Origin: Cellulomonas sp. Root930
GTDB taxonomy: Bacteria > Actinomycetota > Actinomycetes > Actinomycetales > Cellulomonadaceae
NCBI GenBank assembly: GCA_001429255.1
Contig: LMJI01000001.1
Span: 707,882 to 771,881, forward strand
Length of the DNA: 64,000 nucleotides
Direction: 5' to 3'
Shown here: piece after piece, positions 54,951-62,829 of the stretch
How the letters are laid out: each line of letters starts with the position of its first letter
Position numbering within the stretch: the first letter of the stretch is position 1
The notes under the pieces: generated by a model
Told to the model about the DNA's origin: nothing
The model's input: only the letters and a program-made list of their open reading frames with translations
Databases searched by the model: none
Translations under genes and position numbers: made by a program

Positions 54951-56066
54951 TCAGGACCAGGTCACCGGCACGTCCTCGAACGCCGGCCAGCCGGCGTCGA
55001 CGCTGACGGCCAGCGCCTCGGTCGTGTACAGCGGCGCCGGGAGGGTCGCCTCGAACCGCACGGGCACGCCCGGGACGAGGGAGAGCCCGAGGTTGTCGGT
55101 CGACCAGCGCTGGCCGGTGTTGGACAGGGTCCGGTAGTCGACCAGACGCACGCGGTCCGCGACGCTCGGCGTCAACGAGTGGTCGTCCATCAGCTCGTAG
55201 AGCGTCGCAGGCTCGCTCGACCCGCCCAGCCGCTCGACGACGATCCGCAGCCGCATCGACGCGCCGCGCACGTCCAGGCCCTCGACCCCGACCCGCAGCT
55301 GCTCACCGGGCCGACCCGGGGCGTCGACGGTCTGCTCCGCCAGGAGCTTCGCACCGGACTCCGGCACGGGGTCGACGAGGCCGGCCTCACCGTACGGCCC
55401 GGCCGCCGCAGGCCCGACCGTCGGCTCGGGGGTCGCGGGCGCCGTCGTCGCGGGAGGCGCCCCGACGTAGTGGAGCTCGACGCGCCGGTTCTGCGCCCGG
55501 TCGTCGGCGAGGTCCTCTCCGGCCTCGGAGACCTTCAGGCGCGACTCGCCGTACCCGTGCACGTCGAGCACGACGTCCGGGCGGGCCGCACCGACGGCGG
55601 CGGCCACCGACTGTGCGCGCCGCTCGGACAGGCCCTGGTTGTGGGCGTCGTCGAGCACGGAGTCGGTGTGACCGTCGACCGTGACGGTGGCGCCGGCGGG
55701 GACCTGGGCGACGAGCGCACCGATCGCCGCGCGAGCGGGCTCCGCCAGGTCACTGCCGTCGACCACGAACAGGATGTCCGACGCGAGGGTGACCGACGTC
55801 TGGTCCTGCACCTGCTCGACCTGCTCCACCGTCCGGACGGCCGCGTCCGGGTCGTAGGGGCGCACCGTGAAGAACGGCGGTGAGTCGCTGTAGTCGCGCA
55901 CGGCGAAGAGGCCGTTCGTGAGGACGTCGTCGGTGAGGGCGGGGAAGTCGTCCAGCGTCAGCGGGGCCTCGTCGCCGGTCGCCGGGGAGGCGGCGGACAC
56001 GAGCAGGGCGACGACGACGAGGGTGAGCGCGGCCGCGGCGGGCCGTCGACGGGCGATCGGTCGCAC
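54951..56066 (-). CDS. Secreted OmpA-domain protein with a C-terminal domain shared with its neighbour
   Basis: A 371-residue exported protein. The signal peptide spans about 1-31 (LTLVVVALLVSAASPATG). The OmpA/MotB peptidoglycan-binding domain covers about 90-200, with VTVDGHTDSVLDDAHNQGLS and ERRAQSVAAAV followed by DDRAQNRRVEL. A Pro/Thr linker follows, then a domain (about 245-371) with TGQRWSTDNLGL and the final GWPAFEDVPVTWS. The adjacent lipoprotein ends in the closely similar TGQQWATDTVRA and SWAPFENVPVTYE. Both probably act at the cell wall. Confidence 0.85.
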   Translation of the reverse strand: MRPIARRRPAAAALTLVVVALLVSAASPATGDEAPLTLDDFPALTDDVLTNGLFAVRDYSDSPPFFTVRPYDPDAAVRTVEQVEQVQDQTSVTLASDILFVVDGSDLAEPARAAIGALVAQVPAGATVTVDGHTDSVLDDAHNQGLSERRAQSVAAAVGAARPDVVLDVHGYGESRLKVSEAGEDLADDRAQNRRVELHYVGAPPATTAPATPEPTVGPAAAGPYGEAGLVDPVPESGAKLLAEQTVDAPGRPGEQLRVGVEGLDVRGASMRLRIVVERLGGSSEPATLYELMDDHSLTPSVADRVRLVDYRTLSNTGQRWSTDNLGLSLVPGVPVRFEATLPAPLYTTEALAVSVDAGWPAFEDVPVTWS

Positions 56067-56069
56067 GGC

Positions 56070-56621
56070 TCAGTCCTCGTACGTCACGGGGACGTTCTCG
56101 AACGGCGCCCACGAGGCGACGAGCGAGAGGTCGAGCGCCTCGACCCGCTCGGTCGGTGCGGCGAACCACGCCTGGTAGAGCACCGGCTCGCCGTTGGCGG
56201 CCTCCGCGCGCACGGTGTCCGTCGCCCACTGCTGACCGGTCTCGCTCAGCACGAAGTACTGCGTCAGGTGCTCGAGGTCGTTCAGCGCCGGGAGCAGGTC
56301 GCCGTCGCCGGTCATCTCGTAGACGTTCGCGGTGTCTCCGTCGGCCAGCGAGTCGTCGTCGGGCGTGAACCAGACGCGCAGCTCCATCGTCCTGCCCTGC
56401 ACGACGAGCGGCTCCACCTCGACCCGCACCTGGGAGTCCGACCCGCCCGGAACCGGGAACGTGGCCTCGAACACCGTCCCGGCCTGCTGCGCGGTCCCGC
56501 CGGGGCCGGTGGTCGCGACCGCCGAACCCGTCCCGGAGGGCTCGGGATCGTCACCGCCCGTGCATCCGGCGAGCCCGAGGACACCGACCAGCACCACCGT
56601 CACTGCGACCGACGCGCGCAC
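56070..56621 (-). CDS. Lipoprotein sharing its C-terminal domain with the OmpA-domain protein
   Basis: A 183-residue lipoprotein. GTG 56621 is preceded by GGAGGGAGAG. The signal peptide ends in the lipobox VLGLAGC. A Gly/Pro/Thr linker follows, then a beta-rich domain of about 130 residues whose last 60 residues run parallel to the end of the OmpA-domain protein. The function is unknown. It is the first gene of a two-gene unit with the OmpA gene (three-base gap), and tRNA-Ser lies just upstream on the same strand. Confidence 0.8.
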   Translation of the reverse strand: MRASVAVTVVLVGVLGLAGCTGGDDPEPSGTGSAVATTGPGGTAQQAGTVFEATFPVPGGSDSQVRVEVEPLVVQGRTMELRVWFTPDDDSLADGDTANVYEMTGDGDLLPALNDLEHLTQYFVLSETGQQWATDTVRAEAANGEPVLYQAWFAAPTERVEALDLSLVASWAPFENVPVTYED

Positions 56622-56720
56622 GAGCTCTCCCTCCGCCCGGAACGCCCGGGTCAGGGGGTCGACCGTACCGGCTTCGAGCGGTCCGGAACGGCGGGTCTCA
56701 GAGCCACGACGGCCCGCGGC

Positions 56721-56812
56721 GGAGGGCGTGGGATTCGAACCCACGAGAACGGGGTTGTCCCGCTCCAACGGTTTTCAAGACCGTCTCTTTCGGCCGCTCA
56801 GACAGCCCTCCC
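56721..56812 (-). tRNA. tRNA-Ser (anticodon TGA)
   Basis: A 92-nt class II tRNA on the minus strand. Acceptor GGAGGGC pairs with GCCCTCC. Stem ACGGT/ACCGT encloses loop CTTGAAA, giving TGA. The long variable arm and discriminator G fit serine. CCA is not encoded. Confidence 0.95.
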
Positions 56813-56866
56813 GCGCGGGCGCAGGCCCGCAGCGGCACGAGTCTCCCACAGCGAGTCGCGCGCACA

Positions 56867-56878
56867 TGGTCTAGACCA
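56867..56878. promoter_or_regulatory. DasR-type operator (dre) before HPr
   Basis: TGGTCTAGACCA, a perfect 12-base palindrome, equals the core of the DasR-responsive element of Streptomyces. It lies 45 bases before the HPr ATG. Related sites precede the EIIC gene and the divergent GntR gene. Confidence 0.85.
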
Positions 56879-56923
56879 GTAGAGTCGCGCAGGTCACCGT
56901 CGACCCGTCCTTGGAGGCAGGCC

Positions 56924-57187
56924 ATGCAGCGTTCCGTCGTCGTCGCTCTTCCCGGAGGGCTGCACGCCCGCCCCGCCGCGCAGTTCGTCGCCGCTGCCGG
57001 CCGCCAGCCCGCACGGGTCACGATCGCGCGGGCCGGCGGCACCCCGGTGGCCACCGCCTCGATCCTCGCGATCATGACGCTCGGTGTCGGGGTGGGCGAC
57101 GAGGTCGTGCTGGCGACGGAGGACGACGGCGCCGACGCGGTCGCCTCGATCGACGCGCTCGAGCAGTTCCTGCTGCAGACCGACTAG
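56924..57187 (+). CDS. ptsH: Phosphocarrier protein HPr
   Basis: Passes phosphate from EI to EIIA of the sugar PTS. It has 87 residues. The active-site His is H14 in GGLHARPAAQF, and a Ser corresponding to the regulatory Ser46 is at position 46 in ATASILAIMTLG. GGAGG stands nine bases before the ATG. A DasR-type palindrome precedes it. It converges on ptsI, with the two TAG stops sharing the palindrome CTAG. Confidence 0.93.
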   Translation: MQRSVVVALPGGLHARPAAQFVAAAGRQPARVTIARAGGTPVATASILAIMTLGVGVGDEVVLATEDDGADAVASIDALEQFLLQTD

Positions 57188-58875
57188 AGACCCAGCTCCT
57201 CGAGCACGTCCAACGACGCGCGCACCGCCGACCGCGCCTCGTCGGCGGTGCGCTGCGCGAGGGCGAGGCCGGCCAGCTCGCGGCACCGCTCGAGCGTCAC
57301 GGTGGCCAGCACCGCGCCCACGTCGGGCAGCGCCCGGGGCGTCATCGACAGCGACGCGACGCCGAGCCCGACCAGCACGGGGGCGAGCACCGGGTCGGCC
57401 GCCGCCTCGCCGCAGACCCCGACGGGCCGGCCGCGTGCCTCGCCGCCCGCGCACGCGAGCTGGACCAGGGACAGCACGGCCGGCTGCCACGGGGTCGACA
57501 GCCGCGCCAGGCCCGCGAGCTCCCGGTCCGCCGCCATCGCGTACTGCGTGAGGTCGTTGGTGCCCAGGCTCGCGAACCGGGCGTGCAGGAGCAGGTCACC
57601 GGCACGGAGCGCGGCCGCGGGGACCTCGACCATGACCCCCGCGTGCGCCAGGCCGTGAGCGGCGCAGCGCTCCACGAAGGCGTCGGCCTCGTCCGCGGTC
57701 GCCACCATCGGGGCCATCACCCAGACGTCCGCCGACGACGCCGCCGCGGCCTGCGCGATGGCGGCGAGCTGGTCGTCGAGGACCCCGGGGTGCGCCCACG
57801 ACGTGCGCAGCCCGCGCACGCCGAGGGCCGGGTTGGGCTCCCCCGCGGCGGTGACGAACGGCAGCGGCTTGTCGGCACCGGCGTCGAGCGTGCGGATGAC
57901 CACGCGTCGGCCGGGGAACGCGGCGAAGACCTGCGCGTAGGCCGCCACCTGCTCGGGGATCCCGGGCGCGGTCGTCCGGCCCAGGAACTCGAACTCCGTG
58001 CGGAAGAGACCGATGCCCTCGGCCCCGGCCTCCGCGGCGGCCGCGGCACCCGCCGGGTCCGCGACGTTGGCCAGCAGCGGCACGGCGTGACCGTCCGCCG
58101 TCCGGCCTGGCCGTTCGAGGCGGGTCGGACGAGGGCGGGCGCGACCGACACGTTCGACGGTGTCGGCGTCGGGACCCCGCACGACCTCCCCCTGCGAGCC
58201 GTCCACGAGGACCGTCTCACCGTCGGCGATCGCGTCGGCGCCCGCCACCGCGACGACGCACGGGATGCCGAGCGCACGCGCCAGGATCGCGGTGTGGGCT
58301 GTGGGTCCGCCGCCCGACGTGACGACGGCGAGCACGTGCGCCGGGTCCAGCCGCGCGGTGTCCGCCGGCGCCAGGTCCCTGGCCACCAGCACGAACGGGG
58401 TGCCCGGGTCCGGGACGCCCGGGGGCCGCTGACCCAGCAGCTCGGCGATGATGCGGTCGCGCACGTCCCGGACGTCCGCCGCCCGGTCCGCGAACATCCC
58501 GCCCAGCGCACGGAGCTGCTCCGCGACCAGCTCGGCCGCGTCCCACACGGCCCGCGCGGGCGTGGCCCGGTTCTCCAGGACACGCCTCCGGGCCTCGTCG
58601 GCGAGCGACGGGTCGGCCGCCATCGCCGCGGTCACCACGAGGATGTCGGCGGACTCCCCGGTCGCCGCGTCGGCCGCCCGGGCCAGGGCGTCCTGGACCC
58701 GGGCAGCCGCGTCGTCCACCGCGGCCGCCGCCGTGACCAGGTCCGTGCCCGGAGCCGACGGCTCGGGCGACGGTGCCGGTGGGGCGTCGGGCATGCGCGC
58801 CACGACCCCCACCGTGCGGCCCGGGCTGACCCCGAACCCCCTCATGGTCAGCGCGGCGGCGACCGCGGAGGTCAT
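57184..58875 (-). CDS. ptsI: PTS enzyme I (phosphoenolpyruvate-protein phosphotransferase)
   Basis: Starts the PTS phosphorelay from phosphoenolpyruvate. It has 563 residues. The phosphorylated His is H194 in GGGPTAHTAILAR. PEP-binding landmarks GIGLFRTEFEFLGR, RTLDAGADKPLPF, ASLGTNDLTQYAMAADR and GRPVGVCGEAA follow. It overlaps the upstream EIIC stop by ATGA, so both are cotranslated. The DasR-type operators lie before EIIC. Confidence 0.95.
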   Translation of the reverse strand: MTSAVAAALTMRGFGVSPGRTVGVVARMPDAPPAPSPEPSAPGTDLVTAAAAVDDAAARVQDALARAADAATGESADILVVTAAMAADPSLADEARRRVLENRATPARAVWDAAELVAEQLRALGGMFADRAADVRDVRDRIIAELLGQRPPGVPDPGTPFVLVARDLAPADTARLDPAHVLAVVTSGGGPTAHTAILARALGIPCVVAVAGADAIADGETVLVDGSQGEVVRGPDADTVERVGRARPRPTRLERPGRTADGHAVPLLANVADPAGAAAAAEAGAEGIGLFRTEFEFLGRTTAPGIPEQVAAYAQVFAAFPGRRVVIRTLDAGADKPLPFVTAAGEPNPALGVRGLRTSWAHPGVLDDQLAAIAQAAAASSADVWVMAPMVATADEADAFVERCAAHGLAHAGVMVEVPAAALRAGDLLLHARFASLGTNDLTQYAMAADRELAGLARLSTPWQPAVLSLVQLACAGGEARGRPVGVCGEAAADPVLAPVLVGLGVASLSMTPRALPDVGAVLATVTLERCRELAGLALAQRTADEARSAVRASLDVLEELGL

Positions 58876-60188
58876 CGTGCGGGAGCCGTCTCGTCGACCG
58901 CCGCAGGGACCGTCACGTCGGCCGGCCGGTCCTCCGTCGTCGTCGCCGTCGAGTCGTCGTCGTCGTCCTCACGTCCCGGCGTCCGCAGCTGCCAGCGCGT
59001 GATGACCCATCGGAACAGGACGTAGTAGATGACCGCGTACCCCAGACCGATCACGATGAGCCACAGGGGCTTCTCCGCGATGCGGAAGTTGAGCACGTAG
59101 TCGATGGCCCCGGCGGAGAACCCGAACCCGTCGCGGATGCCGAGCGCGTTGACGAGCGCGAGCGACGTGCCGGTGAGCACCGCGTGGATGGCGTACAGCG
59201 GGTACGCGACGTACACGAACGCGAACTCGAGCGGCTCCGTCACACCCGTGACGAACGAGACGAGCGCGGCGGAGCCCATGATGCCCGCGATCACCTTGCG
59301 GTTCTTGGCCTTGGACGTGTGGACGATCGCCAGGGCCGCGGCGGGCAGGGCGAACATCATGATCGGGAAGAAGCCCGTCATGAAGGCGCCCGCGGTCGGG
59401 TCGCCGTGCAGGAAGCGGGCGATGTCGCCGTTCCAGACCTCGCCGTTGGCGTCGGTGTACTCACCGAACTGGAACCAGGGCATCGAGTTGAGCAGGTGGT
59501 GCAGGCCGATCGGCACGAGCAGACGGTTGGTGGTGCCGTAGACGAACCCGCCGAGGATCACCGAGCCGGTGACCCACTCGCCGACCGCGGTGAAGCCGGC
59601 GTCGAAGGCCGGGTACACGAGCGAGGCCGCGACCGCGATGAGGATGGCGGCACCGGCGGTCACGATCGGCACGAAGCGCCGGCCGCCGAAGAACGCCAGG
59701 TAGGGCGGGAGCTTGATGCGGTAGTACTTCTGGTAGAGCAGAGCGGCGACGAGGCCCATCACGATGCCGCCGAGCACGCCGTAGTTGATGAGCTCCTGCT
59801 TCTCGCCCTCGGCCGCCGCGCCGAGGATGTACGGCGACAGGGCCGTGGTGACGCCCTTGAACACGAGATAGCCGATGAGCGCGGCCAGAGCGGTCGAGCC
59901 GTCGGACTTGCGGGCGTAGCCGACGGCGACGCCGACCGCGAAGAGCATGGCGAGGTTGGCGAACAGGGCGTCGCCCGCGGCGGCGAGCACGGACGCGACC
60001 GGCAGCAGCCAGTCGGCGCTCGCGCCCAGCCCGTCCTTGCCGAGCATGTCGTCCTGGCCGAGCCGCAACAGCAGCGCGGCGGCGGGCAGGGAGGCGATCG
60101 GGAGCATCAGCGAGCGGCCGATGCGTTGCAGCTGGGCGAGGCCGGGGATGCCCCGCTTCTCGGAGACGTCGGCGGTGACGGTGGTCAT
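58872..60188 (-). CDS. PTS EIIC permease, glucose/N-acetylglucosamine type
   Basis: A 438-residue EIIC-only protein with about ten hydrophobic segments. RSLMLPIASLPAAALLLRLG opens the family block. GTTNRLLVPIGLHHLLNSMPWF and GVTEPLEFAFVYVAYPLYAI are the conserved sugar-site and loop segments. It lacks fused EIIB or EIIA; these are separate genes at 61132-62080. The DasR-type operators before it favour N-acetylglucosamine over glucose (inference). The acidic tail (EDDDDDSTATTTE) is odd but has no known role. ATG 60188 has GGAG upstream. Confidence 0.92.
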   Translation of the reverse strand: MTTVTADVSEKRGIPGLAQLQRIGRSLMLPIASLPAAALLLRLGQDDMLGKDGLGASADWLLPVASVLAAAGDALFANLAMLFAVGVAVGYARKSDGSTALAALIGYLVFKGVTTALSPYILGAAAEGEKQELINYGVLGGIVMGLVAALLYQKYYRIKLPPYLAFFGGRRFVPIVTAGAAILIAVAASLVYPAFDAGFTAVGEWVTGSVILGGFVYGTTNRLLVPIGLHHLLNSMPWFQFGEYTDANGEVWNGDIARFLHGDPTAGAFMTGFFPIMMFALPAAALAIVHTSKAKNRKVIAGIMGSAALVSFVTGVTEPLEFAFVYVAYPLYAIHAVLTGTSLALVNALGIRDGFGFSAGAIDYVLNFRIAEKPLWLIVIGLGYAVIYYVLFRWVITRWQLRTPGREDDDDDSTATTTEDRPADVTVPAAVDETAPAR

Positions 60189-60232
60189 GGAGCACTCCTC
60201 TATGGGTGGTCCTGAAGCTCTCGGGGGATGTC

Positions 60233-60244
60233 TGGTCTGGACCA
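60233..60244. promoter_or_regulatory. DasR-type operator, site 1 of the divergent region
   Basis: TGGTCTGGACCA differs from the consensus palindrome TGGTCTAGACCA at one base. It is 45 bases before the EIIC ATG. Confidence 0.8.
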
Positions 60245-60257
60245 GTTGCGAGCAGAC

Positions 60258-60269
60258 TGGTCTAGACCT
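60258..60269. promoter_or_regulatory. DasR-type operator, site 2 of the divergent region
   Basis: TGGTCTAGACCT matches the core at 11 of 12 positions. Centres of the two sites are 25 bases apart. The site also lies upstream of the GntR gene, so it may govern both directions. Confidence 0.8.
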
Positions 60270-60340
60270 CATGATGTGTCAAGGGTCACGTCGCGCCGAC
60301 GCAGACCGTCGTCGCACAGGACACGAAGGAGTCGCCGCGC

Positions 60341-61135
60341 GTGGACGAGCCGGAGCAGGGCAGCGCGCACAAGTACCTGACGGTGCGCGACCACCTGGCC
60401 ACCCTCGTCGCCCAGGACCTGCGGGTCGGTGACGCGATCCCGTCCGAACGACACCTCAGCCAGCAGTTCGGGCTCTCCCGGATGACCGTGCGGCAGGCCG
60501 TCGACACGCTCGTCACCGAGGGCGTCCTGGTCCGCGAGCAGGGGCGCGGCACGTTCGTCGCGCCCCAGCGCATGGACTTCGAGATGCGGCTGACCACGTT
60601 CGGCGAGGAGATGCGCCGCCGCGGCATGGAACCCGCCACGACCGTGCTCACCGCCCAGGTCGTCGCCGCGACCCCCGACGTCGCCACCGCGCTCGAGCTC
60701 GAGCCGCGCCAGAAGGTGCACTTCCTCTACCGGGTGCGCAGCGCCGACGGCCTCCCCATCTGCATCGAGCAGGCGTGGGTACCCGTCGCCCTGGCACCCA
60801 CGCTCTTCGACGACGGACCCCCGGCGAGCATGTACGAGGCGCTGCGGGACCGTGGGCTGGCACCCGAGTGGGGCGAGGACACGCTGTCCGCCGACGAGGC
60901 CACCGACACGGAGGCGTCCCTGCTCGGGCTCGGCGACGCCCGAGCCGTCCTGCGCGCCGAGCGCCGCACGTACTCCGTCGACTCCGCGACGATGTTCTCC
61001 CGCGCCTGCTACCGCGCCGACCGCTACAGCGTGTGGGTCCCGCTGCGCGCGCCGCGGCCCGCGCTGGTCCCCCGACGACGGGCCGAGGCCGACCTCGAGC
61101 CCGCACACACCCCCACCTCAGGAGGACGACAATGA
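60341..61135 (+). CDS. GntR/HutC-family regulator, DasR-like
   Basis: A 264-residue regulator with an N-terminal winged helix (SERHLSQQFGLSRMTVRQAV, about 36-55; GTFVAPQR) and a UTRA ligand-binding domain (about 85-250; ALELEPRQKVHFLYRVRS, LPICIEQAWVPVALAP). This is the DasR/NagR type, whose effectors are glucosamine- or N-acetylglucosamine-6-phosphate. Two matching palindromes lie just upstream and a third lies before HPr. It begins the operon with two EIIB genes, EIIA and cutC. AAGGAG lies nine bases upstream of GTG 60341. Confidence 0.9.
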   Translation: MDEPEQGSAHKYLTVRDHLATLVAQDLRVGDAIPSERHLSQQFGLSRMTVRQAVDTLVTEGVLVREQGRGTFVAPQRMDFEMRLTTFGEEMRRRGMEPATTVLTAQVVAATPDVATALELEPRQKVHFLYRVRSADGLPICIEQAWVPVALAPTLFDDGPPASMYEALRDRGLAPEWGEDTLSADEATDTEASLLGLGDARAVLRAERRTYSVDSATMFSRACYRADRYSVWVPLRAPRPALVPRRRAEADLEPAHTPTSGGRQ

Positions 61136-61377
61136 GGCCGCAGAGCAAAGACCAGGCGGCGGCGATCCTGGCCGCCCTCGGAGGCGTCGACAACATCGAC
61201 GAGATCGAGCCGTGCACCACGCGGCTGCGGTCCCTCGTGCGTGACGCGAGCCGGGTCGACGCGGCCGGGCTGCGTGCCGCCGGCGCGTTCGGCGTGATGA
61301 TCTCCGGCCGGGTGGTGCAGGTCGTGGTCGGCCCGCACGTCGACCTCATCGCCACCGACCTCGACGAGCTGATGTGA
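61132..61377 (+). CDS. PTS EIIB protein, glucose/GlcNAc type (first copy)
   Basis: An 81-residue stand-alone EIIB. The phosphorylated Cys is C28 in EIEPCTTRLR, the family signature. AAAILAALGGVDNI and GVMISGRVVQVVVG complete the fold. It overlaps the regulator's stop (ATGA) with AGGAGG upstream. A second EIIB follows directly; the two share about half their residues. Confidence 0.92.
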   Translation: MRPQSKDQAAAILAALGGVDNIDEIEPCTTRLRSLVRDASRVDAAGLRAAGAFGVMISGRVVQVVVGPHVDLIATDLDELM

Positions 61378-61619
61378 GGGTGCCCGACATGACGAAGGCC
61401 GAGAAGATCCTGGCAGCGCTGGGCGGGGACGCGAACGTCCTCGACCTCGAGCCCTGCATCACCCGCCTGCGGGTCGAGGTGGAGAACCCCGCGCTCGTCG
61501 ACGAGCGCGGGCTCAAGGCAGCCGGCGCGATCGCCGTCGTGCGGTCCGGGGTGGCGGTGCAGGTCATCGTCGGGCCCGAGGCGGACACGCTCGCGTCGGA
61601 CATCGAGGACCTCCGGTGA
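61374..61619 (+). CDS. PTS EIIB protein, glucose/GlcNAc type (second copy)
   Basis: An 81-residue paralogue of the preceding EIIB. C28 lies in DLEPCITRLR. It overlaps by GTGA at both ends. MTKAEKILAALGG five codons in is another possible start. The two copies keep all key residues but differ in the surface strands (RSGVAVQVIVGPEAD against ISGRVVQVVVGPHVD), which would suit two EIIC partners. Confidence 0.92.
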   Translation: MRVPDMTKAEKILAALGGDANVLDLEPCITRLRVEVENPALVDERGLKAAGAIAVVRSGVAVQVIVGPEADTLASDIEDLR

Positions 61620-62080
61620 CGGCCCTGCTCACCGTGCTGTCCCCCGTCAGCGGGCAGGTGCTGGGGCTCGGCGACGTCACCGACCCCGTGTTCTCAGCCG
61701 AGCTGGTGGGACCCGGCCTCGCGCTCGACCCCGAGCGCTCCGCGGCCGCCCAGGTGATCTCCCCCATCGACGGCACCATCGTCAAGCTGCACCCGCACGC
61801 GTTCGTCGTCCAGCACGACGACGGCCGCGCGGTGCTCGTGCACCTCGGCATCGACACCGTCGAGCTCGGCGGCACCGGGTTCACCCTGCACGCCGCCGAG
61901 GGGTCGGTCGTCACCGCGGGACAGGTCGTCGTGAGCTGGGACCCGTCGGCGGTCGCGGCCGGCGGCCGCTCGCCTGTGTGCCCGGTGGTGGGCCTGGAGG
62001 CCGGTGCCGACGCCCTCACCCGCCTCGCGCTCCCGGGCGACACGGTGTCCGCCGGCGAGCCCCTACTGTCCTGGGCATGA
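61616..62080 (+). CDS. PTS EIIA protein, Crr type
   Basis: A 154-residue EIIA. The phospho-accepting His is H76 in VLVHLGIDTV, and the paired His is H61 in PHAFVV. It passes phosphate from HPr to EIIB. The start GTG 61616 overlaps the EIIB stop. It ends with ATGA overlap into cutC. Confidence 0.93.
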   Translation: MTALLTVLSPVSGQVLGLGDVTDPVFSAELVGPGLALDPERSAAAQVISPIDGTIVKLHPHAFVVQHDDGRAVLVHLGIDTVELGGTGFTLHAAEGSVVTAGQVVVSWDPSAVAAGGRSPVCPVVGLEAGADALTRLALPGDTVSAGEPLLSWA

Positions 62081-62829
62081 CCGCGCTCGAGATCGCCGTG
62101 CAGGACGTGGCCGGCGCGGTCGCGTCCGCCGCGCTGGGCGCCGACCGGCTGGAGCTGTGCGCCGCGCTGGCCGCCACCGGCGGGATCACCCCGTCGATCG
62201 GCCTGCTCGACGCGATCCTTGCGGCCGTCCCGTCGAGCGTCGGCGTGCACGTCCTGGTCCGTCCGCGCGCCGGGTCGTTCGTCTACTCGCCCGAGGAGCT
62301 CGCCGTGCAGGTCGGGGACGTCCGGGCCGCCGTGCGCGCCGGTGCCGCCGGCGTCGTGGTCGGTGCGCTGCGTCCCGACGGCTCGGTGGACCGGGACGCG
62401 GTCGCACGGCTGGTGCAGGCCGCCGACGGGCGCGAGGTCACGTTCCACCGGGCGTTCGACACGCTCACCGAGCCGGCTCCGGCCGTCGACCAGCTCGTGT
62501 CGCTCGGCGTCGTGCGCGTCCTGACCTCCGGCGGTGCCGCGCGCAGCGTCGACGGCCTCGCACGGCTCACCGACACGGTCACGCACGCCGCCGGCCGACT
62601 GCAGGTCATGGCCGGGGGCGGGGTGCGGCCCGACGACATCGCCGCGCTGCTGGGCACCGGCATCGACGCCGTGCACCTGTCCGCCAGCCGGCACGTCGAC
62701 GAGTCCGGCGGACCGGGCAGCGGGTCCGCCGGGTACACCACGACCGACCCGGCGGTCGTCGCGGCCGCCGCGGCGGCGCTCGGACGGCGCGGCGGCCTAC
62801 ACCCCGTGGATCGCCTCCAGCCGTCCTGA
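62077..62829 (+). CDS. cutC: CutC family protein in the PTS operon
   Basis: A 250-residue TIM-barrel protein of the CutC/PF03932 family. LEIAVQDVAGAVASAALGAD, RLELCAALAATGGITPS and HRAFDTLT are family landmarks. CutC is named for copper tolerance in E. coli, but its biochemical role is unsettled. Its tight fusion to a sugar PTS operon by ATGA overlap suggests a sugar- or amino-sugar-related role here (inference). It overlaps the convergent DUF2252 gene by 33 bases at its 3' end. Confidence 0.88.
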   Translation: MTALEIAVQDVAGAVASAALGADRLELCAALAATGGITPSIGLLDAILAAVPSSVGVHVLVRPRAGSFVYSPEELAVQVGDVRAAVRAGAAGVVVGALRPDGSVDRDAVARLVQAADGREVTFHRAFDTLTEPAPAVDQLVSLGVVRVLTSGGAARSVDGLARLTDTVTHAAGRLQVMAGGGVRPDDIAALLGTGIDAVHLSASRHVDESGGPGSGSAGYTTTDPAVVAAAAAALGRRGGLHPVDRLQPS

